64,000 nucleotides of DNA from Bacillus thuringiensis (GTDB lineage: Bacteria > Bacillota > Bacilli > Bacillales > Bacillaceae_G), in assembly GCF_001182785.1 (NCBI RefSeq), contig NZ_CP012099.1:3966501-4030500 (forward strand). Direction: 5' to 3'. Numbering within the stretch: position 1 is the first letter of the stretch; each line of letters opens with the position of its first letter. Under the pieces are notes generated by a model that saw nothing but the letters and a program-made list of their open reading frames with translations, searched no databases and was not told where the DNA came from. Positions 30,076 to 37,791 of the stretch are shown piece after piece. The translations under genes were made by a program, and so were the position numbers.

Positions 30076-30999
30076 TTATTTTTCTACTGGGAATGATTTC
30101 AAATCTGTCGCTATTTCTGTATTAGAAAACAACTCTCTTGCCTCTTTCAATAATTCCTTATATGTATCTCCTTGATAGCGAGAACTAATGTGAGTTAAGA
30201 TTAATCGCTTCGCATTTGCCTGAAGTGCAATGCTCGCAGCTTGCTTAGATGTGGAATGAAAATAATCATGCGCTTGTTGCTCATCTTCTGCTGCGAAAGT
30301 CGCTTCATGGACAAGTACATCTGCATCTTGCGCAAGCTCCCTACTCGCTTCGCAATATCGCGTATCACCTAAGATAGTAATAATTCTTCCTTTTTGAGGT
30401 GGGCCGATAAACTCATTTCCATTTAATATCGTGCCATCCTCTAATTCAACTACTTCTCCATCCTTTAAACGTTTAAAGATTGGACCTGGTTTCACACCCA
30501 TCTCAAGCAACTTATCAACTAAAAGAGCACCTTGTATATCTTTCTCTACAATACGATATCCAAAACATTCTATACCGTGTGACAATCTTTTCGTTTCTAC
30601 ATAAAATTCATTATCTTCAAATACGGTACCTTCTTCTGTTATCTCCACAACTTCAAGTGGATATTTCACATGTGTCGTACTTACCGATAATGCCACTTCA
30701 ATAAATTGTTTAATTCCTTTCGGTCCATACACCGTTAAAGGCGTAGTTCCTCCTTGAAATGAACGGCTACCTAATAAACCAGGCAATCCAAAAATATGAT
30801 CGCCATGTAAATGCGTAATAAATATTTTTTCAATGCGGCGCGGACGTACAGATGTATGTAATATTTGATGTTGCGTGGCCTCGCCACAATCAAATAACCA
30901 AGTTTGTCCTCGTTCTTCTAACAATTGTAAAGCAATTGCTGAAACGTTCCTTCCTTTTGAAGGAACACCTGCACCAGTTCCTAAAAATACAAATTCCAC
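30076..30999 (-). CDS. rnz: Ribonuclease Z
   Basis: A 307-residue MBL-fold endonuclease that trims the 3' end of CCA-less tRNA precursors. The zinc motif [15 protein letters not shown] is near residue 62, the PxKG-type exosite stretch [10 protein letters not shown] near 107, and later ligands are [15 protein letters not shown] and LTHISSRY. The start is GTG with GGAGG 7 bases upstream. Monocistronic. Divergent from the small gene at 31189. Confidence 0.96.
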   Translation of the reverse strand: MEFVFLGTGAGVPSKGRNVSAIALQLLEERGQTWLFDCGEATQHQILHTSVRPRRIEKIFITHLHGDHIFGLPGLLGSRSFQGGTTPLTVYGPKGIKQFIEVALSVSTTHVKYPLEVVEITEEGTVFEDNEFYVETKRLSHGIECFGYRIVEKDIQGALLVDKLLEMGVKPGPIFKRLKDGEVVELEDGTILNGNEFIGPPQKGRIITILGDTRYCEASRELAQDADVLVHEATFAAEDEQQAHDYFHSTSKQAASIALQANAKRLILTHISSRYQGDTYKELLKEARELFSNTEIATDLKSFPVEK

Positions 31000-31101
31000 T
31001 TTCTTTCCTCCAGCTCTAAATATACTCTATCTCTCATCTTACGGAATGTTATTTCAAATGGCAAATTGAATTTACATAACCAATCATCTAGACAACTATA
31101 T

Positions 31102-31165
31102 AACACGAACGTTATACTTAAAAAATTTAGCAATCGTTCGTGTTTTGTGTTAAAATGATTATACT
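31102..31165 (+). promoter_or_regulatory. Promoter with overlapping inverted repeat
   Basis: AACACGAACG (31102-31111) and CGTTCGTGTT (31135-31144) form a perfect 10-bp inverted repeat with a 23-base spacer. A promoter TTCGTG-17-TATACT (31137-31142, 31160-31165) places the right arm over the -35, so it could be an operator for the gene at 31189 or for divergent rnz. Confidence 0.5.
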
Positions 31166-31188
31166 ACATTTTAAGGGAGCGTTTTATT

Positions 31189-31440
31189 ATGAAAGAAGTA
31201 TTTCGTTTACAAACTGATTTTTCATCTTCATTTGATCGCTGGGTAAGTTCTTTCGTGTCTGATCACCCAGCACAATTAGAATGGACAACTTTAAAGGAAT
31301 TAATCCATGAATATACAACATCACATACAAATGATACGTTACCAGCATATATTTCTTCAGCTTTAACATATTACGCCCAACGCGTTTCAACTACAAACAG
31401 TTCAGAGATTGTTATTTTTGAAAACCCTACAATCTCGTAA
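31189..31440 (+). CDS. Small protein of unknown function
   Basis: An 83-residue soluble protein beginning MKEVFRLQTDFSSSFDRWVS, mixed helical, without cysteines, signal peptide or known motif. AAGGGAGCG lies 9 bases before the ATG. It has its own promoter with an inverted repeat and ends at a strong bidirectional terminator, so it is very likely a real monocistronic gene. I do not recognise the family. Confidence 0.75.
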   Translation: MKEVFRLQTDFSSSFDRWVSSFVSDHPAQLEWTTLKELIHEYTTSHTNDTLPAYISSALTYYAQRVSTTNSSEIVIFENPTIS

Positions 31441-31447
31441 TCTATAA

Positions 31448-31478
31448 TAAAAAAGCACTGGTTACAGTGCTTTTTTTA
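31448..31478. terminator. Bidirectional terminator
   Basis: AAAAAGCACTG / CAGTGCTTTTT stem between convergent genes at 31440 and 31476, T-run on both sides. Confidence 0.9.
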
Positions 31479-32015
31479 TTTATACTTATTTAGCAAATGA
31501 TTATATTCCGTCCAAAAGTCTGTATACATACTTTGATCAAACTCATCTAAAATTACCTTTTCACTTGATTTATTGAATAATTCTTTTGCTTGTAGCGCAA
31601 AAGAAACAATTTGTTTTCTATATTCATTTTCATTTACTTCTATATGAAGCCCTTCATAGTATATAGCCTCTTGATCAGTAGAAATAACTTTGACAAAATC
31701 CTTTAAAACCACATTTTCACCTATATGGTTTATAGTCCAATGAATTGAAATTGGGCATCCTAACATGAGCATAGTGCCACATCCGTGCAAAATAAGCCCC
31801 TCTTCATTTTCAATATCACAAATATATTCTTTATCTAAAGTTCGTAACAGAGCTAAAGCTGATTCACTTATTCCCCATTCCTCATCCATACCTGTCTGCG
31901 TAATAATCGTTCCAGCCACATTTAAATATATTTCTCCATGAGAACATAAATCTTCCTGCTCATTAAACAACCACTTTTGATTCTCAATATTTATAATAAA
32001 ATTTTGTGGTACCAT
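31476..32015 (-). CDS. Hypothetical soluble protein
   Basis: A 179-residue acidic protein with many aromatic and beta-prone stretches (NFIINIENQKWLFNEQEDLC, GEIYLNVAGTIIT, LHGCGTMLMLGCPISIHW) and a C-terminal helical region. It lacks a signal peptide. The first part reads as a beta-rich domain. I do not recognise it; similar stand-alone proteins are sometimes immunity or conserved orphan proteins, but no toxin partner is next to it. Start at ATG 32015 with AGAGGGG upstream; the longer frame has no such site. Confidence 0.72.
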   Translation of the reverse strand: MVPQNFIINIENQKWLFNEQEDLCSHGEIYLNVAGTIITQTGMDEEWGISESALALLRTLDKEYICDIENEEGLILHGCGTMLMLGCPISIHWTINHIGENVVLKDFVKVISTDQEAIYYEGLHIEVNENEYRKQIVSFALQAKELFNKSSEKVILDEFDQSMYTDFWTEYNHLLNKYK

Positions 32016-32138
32016 TACAAATTCCCCTCTTATAAAAATATTTATTTTCCACATTATTTATAATTAATATCATGCATTTCATCCCATATATCTATTATAA
32101 ATCCATTTAATATTTTAAAAACACAGATAAAAAAGATA

Positions 32139-32167
32139 TTGACACTACGATTTTACAGTGCTAACAT
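32139..32167 (+). promoter_or_regulatory. Promoter of the mgtA transcript
   Basis: TTGACA (32139-32144), 17 bp, TAACAT (32162-32167), about 25 bases upstream of the M-box. Confidence 0.78.
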
Positions 32168-32189
32168 TCAACATGTAATTGAATATGGT

Positions 32190-32350
32190 CTCTGTTAGGT
32201 GAGGCTCCTGTATAGAGAAACGCTGCTGCCCAAAAATGTCGAGAGACGCCAATGGGTCAACAGGAAAGGTCGGAATGAAGGCCTTTCTTAACGTAGCTGG
32301 TTTCAGTACCTATGCTATACAGTGCTAAAACTCAACGAGGGAGAGGTGCA
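32190..32350 (+). ncRNA. M-box magnesium riboswitch (ykoK leader)
   Basis: The conserved M-box blocks are all present: GTTAGGTGAGGCTCCTGTA, ACGCTGCTGCCC, GCCAATGGGTCAACAGGAAA, GGTCGGAATGAAGGCC, TAACGTAGCTGGTTTCAGTA and CCTATGCTATACAG. Mg2+ binding compacts the aptamer and favours the terminator at 32431-32463. It precedes an mgtA-type pump and mgtC, a classical M-box target. Confidence 0.96.
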
Positions 32351-32430
32351 TATATTTTGTCACACACAAAAACTGTTTTTATTTATGTCTACTAACAGTC
32401 TTTGTTGTGGACTCTTTTAACTGCGAATTC

Positions 32431-32463
32431 AGACCTTTACTCGTTTTGAGTAAAGGTCTTTTT
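32431..32463 (+). terminator. M-box-controlled terminator
   Basis: AGACCTTTACTC / GAGTAAAGGTCT 12-bp stem with a T-run, about 80 bases after the M-box core and 220 before mgtA. Confidence 0.9.
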
Positions 32464-32527
32464 ACGTATCTATGCACCTTACTATGAAACAAACATAGCA
32501 TATTCAGAAACTACTAAATTGTACGGA

Positions 32528-32624
32528 GGTGAGGAACAGTTGGCAATTGATGATTCGGCCCAGATACCCATACGTTTTACATTCATATTTCATCATGTAG
32601 GTAGGAAAGAAACTGTTCCTCACC
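32528..32624 (+). promoter_or_regulatory. Long inverted repeat around a leader ORF
   Basis: GGTGAGGAACAGTT (32528-32541) and AACTGTTCCTCACC (32611-32624) are perfect 14-bp complements. The left arm covers most of the leader ORF ribosome site and the first two bases of its start codon. The right arm covers its last codons. GTTCCTC in the right arm can alternatively pair with GAGGAAC (32671-32677) of the mgtA ribosome site. Confidence 0.7.
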
Positions 32625-32635
32625 ATTTCAAATAG
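32540..32635 (+). CDS. Candidate leader peptide (uORF) upstream of mgtA
   Basis: A 31-codon ORF starting at TTG 32540 and ending at TAG 32633. GGAGGTGAGG lies 5 bases upstream, the best ribosome site in the leader. The peptide begins LAIDDSAQIP (read M first) and ends VGRKETVPHHFK; it has no signal peptide and four His. It lies between the M-box terminator and mgtA, inside the 14-bp inverted repeat. Translation would disrupt the hairpin, as in leader-peptide attenuators. Whether it is translated is unknown; there is no similarity I can name. Confidence 0.5.
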   Translation: MAIDDSAQIPIRFTFIFHHVGRKETVPHHFK

Positions 32636-32651
32636 TTAGGTAACAGATTGT

Positions 32652-32676
32652 TTCCTCCTTCATGACAGAGGAGGAA
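32652..32676 (+). promoter_or_regulatory. Hairpin sequestering the mgtA ribosome site
   Basis: TTCCTCC (32652-32658) and GGAGGAA (32670-32676) form a 7-bp stem with an 11-base loop that hides the mgtA Shine-Dalgarno sequence, which points to translational control. Confidence 0.6.
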
Positions 32677-32682
32677 CTACCA

Positions 32683-35388
32683 ATGTTTAATTTACAAAGA
32701 CAAGAAACAAAGCATGCTTATGAGCAAGATAGCATGAAAACAAATAACGAATTGTTAGTGGAGGTTGCAACACAAGATGTAAGCTCTGCATTAAAACTTT
32801 TAGAAACAACACAAGATGGATTATCTAAACAAGAAGCGTCTCGTAGACTTTCTTTATATGGTCCGAACGAAATAGCTCATAATAAAATGGCGCCGTGGTA
32901 CATTCAATTTCTGTCGGCATTTAAAAATCCATTTATTTTCGTTTTATTAGCTCTTGGAGCACTCTCCTTTTTCACAGATGACATACAAGGAACAATTGTC
33001 GTATCTGCAATGGTACTACTTAGTGCAACGATTCGGTTTTCCCAAGAATTTCGTTCTCAAAAAGCTGCCGATAAGTTAAAAGCTATGGTTCGAACAACTG
33101 CGAGTGTATTTAGAATAAATGGATTTGTACATGAAATAAAAAATGTAACGAATTTAAATCGAAATTACACAACAGAAATTCCAATTGAGGAACTTGTACC
33201 TGGCGATATTATTTCCCTTTCAGCAGGTGATATCGTTCCAGCTGATGTGCGTATTGTATCCGCTAAAGATTTATTTGTTAATCAATCTTCTTTAACAGGG
33301 GAAGCACTTCCTGTAGAAAAATACGAACACTGCTACCATACAGAAAATAAGCATATCTTACCGAAAAACATGAAAAAAAATTACAATCCACTCGATATGG
33401 AAAACCTTTGTTTCATGGGAACAAATATTGTAAGTGGTAGCGCAAAAGCTGTTGTCATCTCAACAAGTACCGATACGTATTTCGGCTCTTTAGCAAATAA
33501 GGTAATCGGAAAGCGTGTAGAAACAAGCTTTGATAAAGGTGTAAACAAAGTAAGCTGGCTCTTAATTACATTCATGCTTATTATGGCGCCTATTGTCCTT
33601 CTCATTAATGGATTCACAAAAGGAGATTGGCAAGAAGCTTTCTTCTTCGCTATTGCAGTTGCTGTTGGTCTTACACCAGAAATGTTACCAATGATTGTAA
33701 CTGCTAATTTAGCTAAAGGTGCCGTTAACATGTCTAAACAAAAAGTAATTGTAAAACAACTAAATTCTATTCAAAACTTAGGTGCTATGAACATTCTTTG
33801 TACAGATAAAACCGGAACTTTAACAGAAGATAAAGTTGTCCTTGTTCGTCACTTAGATCCTAGTGGAAATGAATGTAATCGCGTCTTGCAATTTGCCTAT
33901 TTAAATAGTTTCTATCAAACTGGATTGAAAAACTTAATAGATAAAGCTGTTATTAAGCATACAGAGGAAAACAATACATTTGATCCATCAGCTTTTCAAA
34001 AGCTAGATGAAATTCCATTCGATTTCGCCCGCCGGCGTATGTCAGTCATCGTAAAGGATAGTTCAGGTGAACATACAATGGTTTGTAAAGGTGCCGTAGA
34101 AGAAATTTTATCAATTTGTAACTACACTGAAGTGGATAAAAAAATAGTTACACTCACTGAGGAAACACGCTCAAATGTCAAAAAACTAAGCGAGACATTG
34201 AATAGTGAAGGTATGCGGGTTATTGCTGTGGCTTATAAAAAAGATAGAAAAATAAATGATAAAGAGTACGCAGTAAAAGACGAAACTGATATGATTCTCG
34301 CTGGATATATCGGCTTTTTAGATCCACCGAAACCATCTGCAGCAGCTGCAATTCAAGCATTACAAAAGCATGGTGTACAAGTGAAAATTTTAACTGGCGA
34401 TAACGAAATTGTTACAAGAAAGGTTTGTAAAGAAGTTGGATTAAATATCGGCGAACCCATCCTCGGTTACGAGATTGATTCTTTACCAGATAAAGCATTA
34501 GCAAAACTTGCTGAAGAAACGACTGTATTTGCGAAGCTAAATCCAATGCAAAAATCTCGCATTATACGCGCACTACAAGGAAATGGACACACTGTAGGTT
34601 ATATGGGAGATGGCATTAACGATGCTGTAGCATTACGTGAAGCTGATGTCGGAATATCCGTTGATACTGCTACTGATATTGCAAAAGAAGCTTCCGATAT
34701 TATTCTACTCGAAAAAAGTTTAACTATATTAGAAGCCGGGATTTTAGAAGGGCGTACTACATTCGGAAATATTTTAAAATATATTAAGATGACAGCTAGC
34801 TCTAACTTCGGTAATGTGTTTAGCGTGTTAGTAGCAAGTGCTTTCATTCCCTTTTTACCGATGCTTGCCATTCATCTTTTAATTCAAAACTTACTTTATG
34901 ATATTTCACAACTTTCTATTCCATGGGACAAAATGGATAAAGAGTTTCTAGAAAAGCCACGAAAATGGGATACTGCAAACTTACGAAACTTCATTATTTG
35001 TATCGGCCCAATTAGTTCTATATTTGATATTATCACATACGTAGTCATGTGGAATGTATTTGGCGCAAATACACCGAGCGAACAATCATTATTCCAGTCC
35101 GGTTGGTTTGTCGTTGGATTGTTAACACAAACTTTAATTGTTCACATGATAAGAACACAGAAGATTCCATTTATTCAAAGCACTGCATCAACACCAGTCG
35201 TTTTATTAACTGCTCTTATTATGGCAATCGGGATTTATATTCCATTCTCACCACTTGGTGCAGCCGTTGGTTTACAAGCATTGCCACTTAGCTACTTCCC
35301 TTGGTTAGTAGGAATACTATTAGGCTACGCTGTCTTAACACAATTCCTGAAAAAGCTTTATATTAAAAAGTTTCATAGCTGGTTGTAA
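32683..35388 (+). CDS. mgtA: Mg2+-importing P-type ATPase
   Basis: A 901-residue P3B-type ATPase. A cytosolic N-terminus is followed by the actuator loop SSLTGEALPVEK, the phosphorylation motif CTDKTGTLTED with Asp375, the nucleotide domain TGDNE, the hinge GYMGDGINDA, and about ten membrane segments. It imports Mg2+. Start set at ATG 32683, 8 bases after GAGGAGG; an in-frame ATG 21 bases earlier lies before that site. It is controlled by the M-box and possibly by the leader ORF/hairpin system. mgtC follows 73 bases later. Confidence 0.95.
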   Translation: MFNLQRQETKHAYEQDSMKTNNELLVEVATQDVSSALKLLETTQDGLSKQEASRRLSLYGPNEIAHNKMAPWYIQFLSAFKNPFIFVLLALGALSFFTDDIQGTIVVSAMVLLSATIRFSQEFRSQKAADKLKAMVRTTASVFRINGFVHEIKNVTNLNRNYTTEIPIEELVPGDIISLSAGDIVPADVRIVSAKDLFVNQSSLTGEALPVEKYEHCYHTENKHILPKNMKKNYNPLDMENLCFMGTNIVSGSAKAVVISTSTDTYFGSLANKVIGKRVETSFDKGVNKVSWLLITFMLIMAPIVLLINGFTKGDWQEAFFFAIAVAVGLTPEMLPMIVTANLAKGAVNMSKQKVIVKQLNSIQNLGAMNILCTDKTGTLTEDKVVLVRHLDPSGNECNRVLQFAYLNSFYQTGLKNLIDKAVIKHTEENNTFDPSAFQKLDEIPFDFARRRMSVIVKDSSGEHTMVCKGAVEEILSICNYTEVDKKIVTLTEETRSNVKKLSETLNSEGMRVIAVAYKKDRKINDKEYAVKDETDMILAGYIGFLDPPKPSAAAAIQALQKHGVQVKILTGDNEIVTRKVCKEVGLNIGEPILGYEIDSLPDKALAKLAEETTVFAKLNPMQKSRIIRALQGNGHTVGYMGDGINDAVALREADVGISVDTATDIAKEASDIILLEKSLTILEAGILEGRTTFGNILKYIKMTASSNFGNVFSVLVASAFIPFLPMLAIHLLIQNLLYDISQLSIPWDKMDKEFLEKPRKWDTANLRNFIICIGPISSIFDIITYVVMWNVFGANTPSEQSLFQSGWFVVGLLTQTLIVHMIRTQKIPFIQSTASTPVVLLTALIMAIGIYIPFSPLGAAVGLQALPLSYFPWLVGILLGYAVLTQFLKKLYIKKFHSWL

Positions 35389-35393
35389 AAATA

Positions 35394-35424
35394 AGAATGA
35401 GTGGGTATCCCCCGCTCATTCTAA
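35394..35424. other. Intercistronic stem-loop between mgtA and mgtC
   Basis: GAATGAGTGGG / CCCGCTCATTC forms a strong hairpin without a T-run on the plus strand, so it is more likely an RNA-stability or partial attenuation element than a terminator. Confidence 0.5.
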
Positions 35425-35461
35425 AAAACATAACAGATACTTATATATGGAGGTGACCATG

Positions 35462-36163
35462 ATGGTATGGTACGACATTGTATTCAGATTAGTTATCGCA
35501 ATTATTGTAGGTGCTTGCATCGGAATGGAAAGGCAATGGAGACACCGAATGGCCGGGCTGCGGACAAATGCTCTCGTATCACTTGGTGCCTGTATATTTG
35601 TTTTATTATCCGTCATGCTTGATCATGATGCTAGCCCATCCCGCATTGCTGCTCAAGTTGTTAGTGGTATTGGTTTTTTAGGGGGTGGCGTTATTATCCG
35701 CGATGGTTTTAGTATTAGAGGGCTAAATACGGCAGCTACTTTATGGTGTGCAGCTGCTGTCGGTACTCTTACAGGCGCCGGTTTCCTCGTTGCAGCTATA
35801 TTAGGTGCAGCCGGCGTGTTACTAGCAAATATACTTCTTCGCCCAATTGCTCTTTTTATGAATAAAAAATCAAAAGAAGAATCACCTGAACAAACGAACT
35901 ACTTACTTTCCCTTACTTGTTCAGAAGAAAATGAAGCACATATTCGTTTTTTACTTATGCATATGGTAAGTACAGAAGGGCTCAGTTTAAAAGAGTTGTA
36001 TAGTGAAGATGTAGATTCTAATCAAAAAGTTTGTATACAGGCTACATTACATTGCAAGACAAATGCAGCTATCTTAATTGAAAAAATAGTAAGTAGAATG
36101 CTATTAGAATCTGGCGTTACTGGAGCTGGATGGAAGACTTCTTTAGATTTAGAAGCGAGTTAA
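35462..36163 (+). CDS. MgtC/SapB-family membrane protein
   Basis: A 233-residue protein. The N-terminal four to five membrane segments carry the family signature (GACIGMERQWRHRMAGLRTN, then GGGVIIRDGFSIRGLNTAAT). The C-terminal cytosolic domain (about 150-233) resembles the ACT-like domain of MgtC proteins. The family is linked to growth in low Mg2+ and, in Salmonella, to ATP synthase control. Start chosen as the second of two ATGs, 5 bases after GGAGGTGA. Next to mgtA, so likely M-box-controlled as well. Confidence 0.9.
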   Translation: MVWYDIVFRLVIAIIVGACIGMERQWRHRMAGLRTNALVSLGACIFVLLSVMLDHDASPSRIAAQVVSGIGFLGGGVIIRDGFSIRGLNTAATLWCAAAVGTLTGAGFLVAAILGAAGVLLANILLRPIALFMNKKSKEESPEQTNYLLSLTCSEENEAHIRFLLMHMVSTEGLSLKELYSEDVDSNQKVCIQATLHCKTNAAILIEKIVSRMLLESGVTGAGWKTSLDLEAS

Positions 36164-36169
36164 ATAGGA

Positions 36170-36203
36170 AAGGTGTCATGATATTTACTACTTCATAACA
36201 CCT
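36170..36203. other. Inverted repeat between mgtC and dinB
   Basis: AGGTGTCATGA and TCATAACACCT pair imperfectly between convergent genes. No clear T-run, so terminator function is uncertain. Confidence 0.45.
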
Positions 36204-36204
36204 T

Positions 36205-37443
36205 CTACATAAACTTATTTTCTAACTTTTGTTGAAACGACTTCTCTTGCTTACGTAGTAGTTGACTACCTCGTTGTAAAAGCGGGGTTCCATACTTATC
36301 ATTAATTTGATCAATGACAGCAAGTAGCGGTTCTTTTTTTGCATCCTCTTCAAATGAAAACAAATCTAATTGTTTCACCGATTCTGTCTTCCACTCTATT
36401 TCAGTAGCTGTAACACCTAGTAAACGCACGGAATCACCATCCCAATGTTGCTTCCATAAACGGGATGCTGCTTGAAAAATATCGCGTTCTTCCCAAATCG
36501 CATTTTTCAATTGCTTACTCCGTGTTACTGTTCGCCTATCATGGTATTTAATCATAATTTGAATATTATAGCTGACAAGGGTTCGCTTTTGTAACCTTTT
36601 ACTCACTGACTTTGATAAACGTTCTAACATATCAAGTAATTCTTTCTCTTCATCCATATCCTTTGAAAAAGTCATCGAGTTACCGACGCTTTTATGCTGT
36701 CCCATTTGACTCGGATCCACTTCCCTATCATCCATACCTTTTGCACGCCTTTGCAAATCAACACCGTGCTTGCCAATTTTAGAGCGAATGATATGCTCGT
36801 CTCCCTTTGCCAACTGTTCAATTGTCTGTATATGAATATCATTTAATTTTTCAGCTGTTTTCTCACCAATTCCATGCATTGCTCTAACTGGACGTGGCCA
36901 AATCAGTTCTGGAATATCGCGTTTTCGAAGCACGGTAATACCAAGTGGTTTTTTCATATCTGAAGCGGTCTTTGCTAGAAATAGATTTGGAGCAATTCCG
37001 ATACTACACGGAAGCTGCAACTCTGTTAATAGTGCCTGTTGAATCATCTTTGCTATTTCAAGAGGCGAACCAAGTGCGTAGCAATCTGTAATATCTAAAT
37101 ATCCTTCATCTATTGAGACTGGTTGTATCTTTTCTGTAAAACGAGAAAGGACTTGAAACATTTGAAATGAAGCTTCGCGATATAATGTGAAATTAGGACG
37201 CCTTACAACTAATTGCGGGCATAACCTTTTCGCTTCCCAAAGGGGCATCGTCGTACGTATTCCGTATTCTCTCGCCTCATAACTACATGTTATAATAATT
37301 CCTTTTCTCTCTTTTTCATTTCCAGCAACCGCTAATGGCTTTCCTTGTAATGATGGATCATGAGCAATTTCAACAGATGCGAAAAAGCAATTCATATCTA
37401 CATGCAAAATTACACGACCATTTTTCGGATACATTTCTCGCAT
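36205..37443 (-). CDS. dinB: DNA polymerase IV (Y-family)
   Basis: A 412-residue translesion polymerase. Catalytic motifs: HVDMNCFFASVE near residue 14 and SIDEGYLDIT near 104; a helix-hairpin-helix with GIGEKTAEKLN follows; the little-finger domain begins near 240. The C-terminus (TEIEWKTESVKQLDLFSFEE) holds a QLDLF beta-clamp-binding motif. Start at ATG 37443; the GTG nine bases earlier lies in the GGGGGGTGAG ribosome site. A LexA-like box overlaps its promoter, so it should be SOS-induced. Confidence 0.96.
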   Translation of the reverse strand: MREMYPKNGRVILHVDMNCFFASVEIAHDPSLQGKPLAVAGNEKERKGIIITCSYEAREYGIRTTMPLWEAKRLCPQLVVRRPNFTLYREASFQMFQVLSRFTEKIQPVSIDEGYLDITDCYALGSPLEIAKMIQQALLTELQLPCSIGIAPNLFLAKTASDMKKPLGITVLRKRDIPELIWPRPVRAMHGIGEKTAEKLNDIHIQTIEQLAKGDEHIIRSKIGKHGVDLQRRAKGMDDREVDPSQMGQHKSVGNSMTFSKDMDEEKELLDMLERLSKSVSKRLQKRTLVSYNIQIMIKYHDRRTVTRSKQLKNAIWEERDIFQAASRLWKQHWDGDSVRLLGVTATEIEWKTESVKQLDLFSFEEDAKKEPLLAVIDQINDKYGTPLLQRGSQLLRKQEKSFQQKLENKFM

Positions 37444-37462
37444 AGTACTCACCCCCCTAATC

Positions 37463-37485
37463 AGAACATTCGTTCTTTCATTATA
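37463..37485 (-). promoter_or_regulatory. LexA-like SOS box and -10 of dinB
   Basis: AGAACATTCGTTCT (37463-37476) is a perfect palindrome containing GAAC-N4-GTTC, the core of the Gram-positive LexA (DinR) box. TATAAT on the minus strand at 37480-37485 lies just upstream, so LexA would cover the transcription start. Confidence 0.8.
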
Positions 37486-37554
37486 TCAAATTTTGCACAA
37501 TAGTTATAATAATTACTTGTTCTTTTTTATAATCCATATAAAGAGGATACACAT

Positions 37555-37758
37555 GTGAAAGAGGCTGATTATGATGAAATTAACTATATGTTCCTTGTAG
37601 TTATATTAATCATCATAATTAATTATTTACTCCTTCCAATTTTCAACATGAATACGTTTGGATTTTTCTCTCGTCTAATATTATATACTGCCATGATTTT
37701 TCTTGTATTGGCTTATACGCCTTGTAAAAATAATCGAATCAAAATAAAAAGCGTGTAA
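37555..37758 (+). CDS. Small membrane protein, unknown
   Basis: A 67-residue protein with two hydrophobic segments (LVVILIIIINYLLLPIF and LILYTAMIFLVLAYTP) and a basic C-terminus (CKNNRIKIKSV). Starts at GTG 37555 with AAAGAGG upstream. Ends 13 bases before a strong terminator hairpin. I do not recognise the family; it may be a B. cereus-group orphan. Confidence 0.62.
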   Translation: MKEADYDEINYMFLVVILIIIINYLLLPIFNMNTFGFFSRLILYTAMIFLVLAYTPCKNNRIKIKSV

Positions 37759-37785
37759 ATCACAATTGATTTACACGCTTTTTCT
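37745..37785. terminator. Bidirectional terminator
   Basis: A 16-bp stem (AAAAAGCGTGTAAATC and complement) between convergent genes, with T-runs both ways. Confidence 0.93.
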
Positions 37786-37791
37786 ATTCTA

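Noticed and set aside
32662..32682. mgtA start at ATG 32662
   Set aside because: The GAGGAGG ribosome site lies after this ATG and 8 bases before ATG 32683.
35394..35424. Terminator between mgtA and mgtC
   Set aside because: Strong stem but no downstream T-run on the plus strand; the two genes are probably one transcript.
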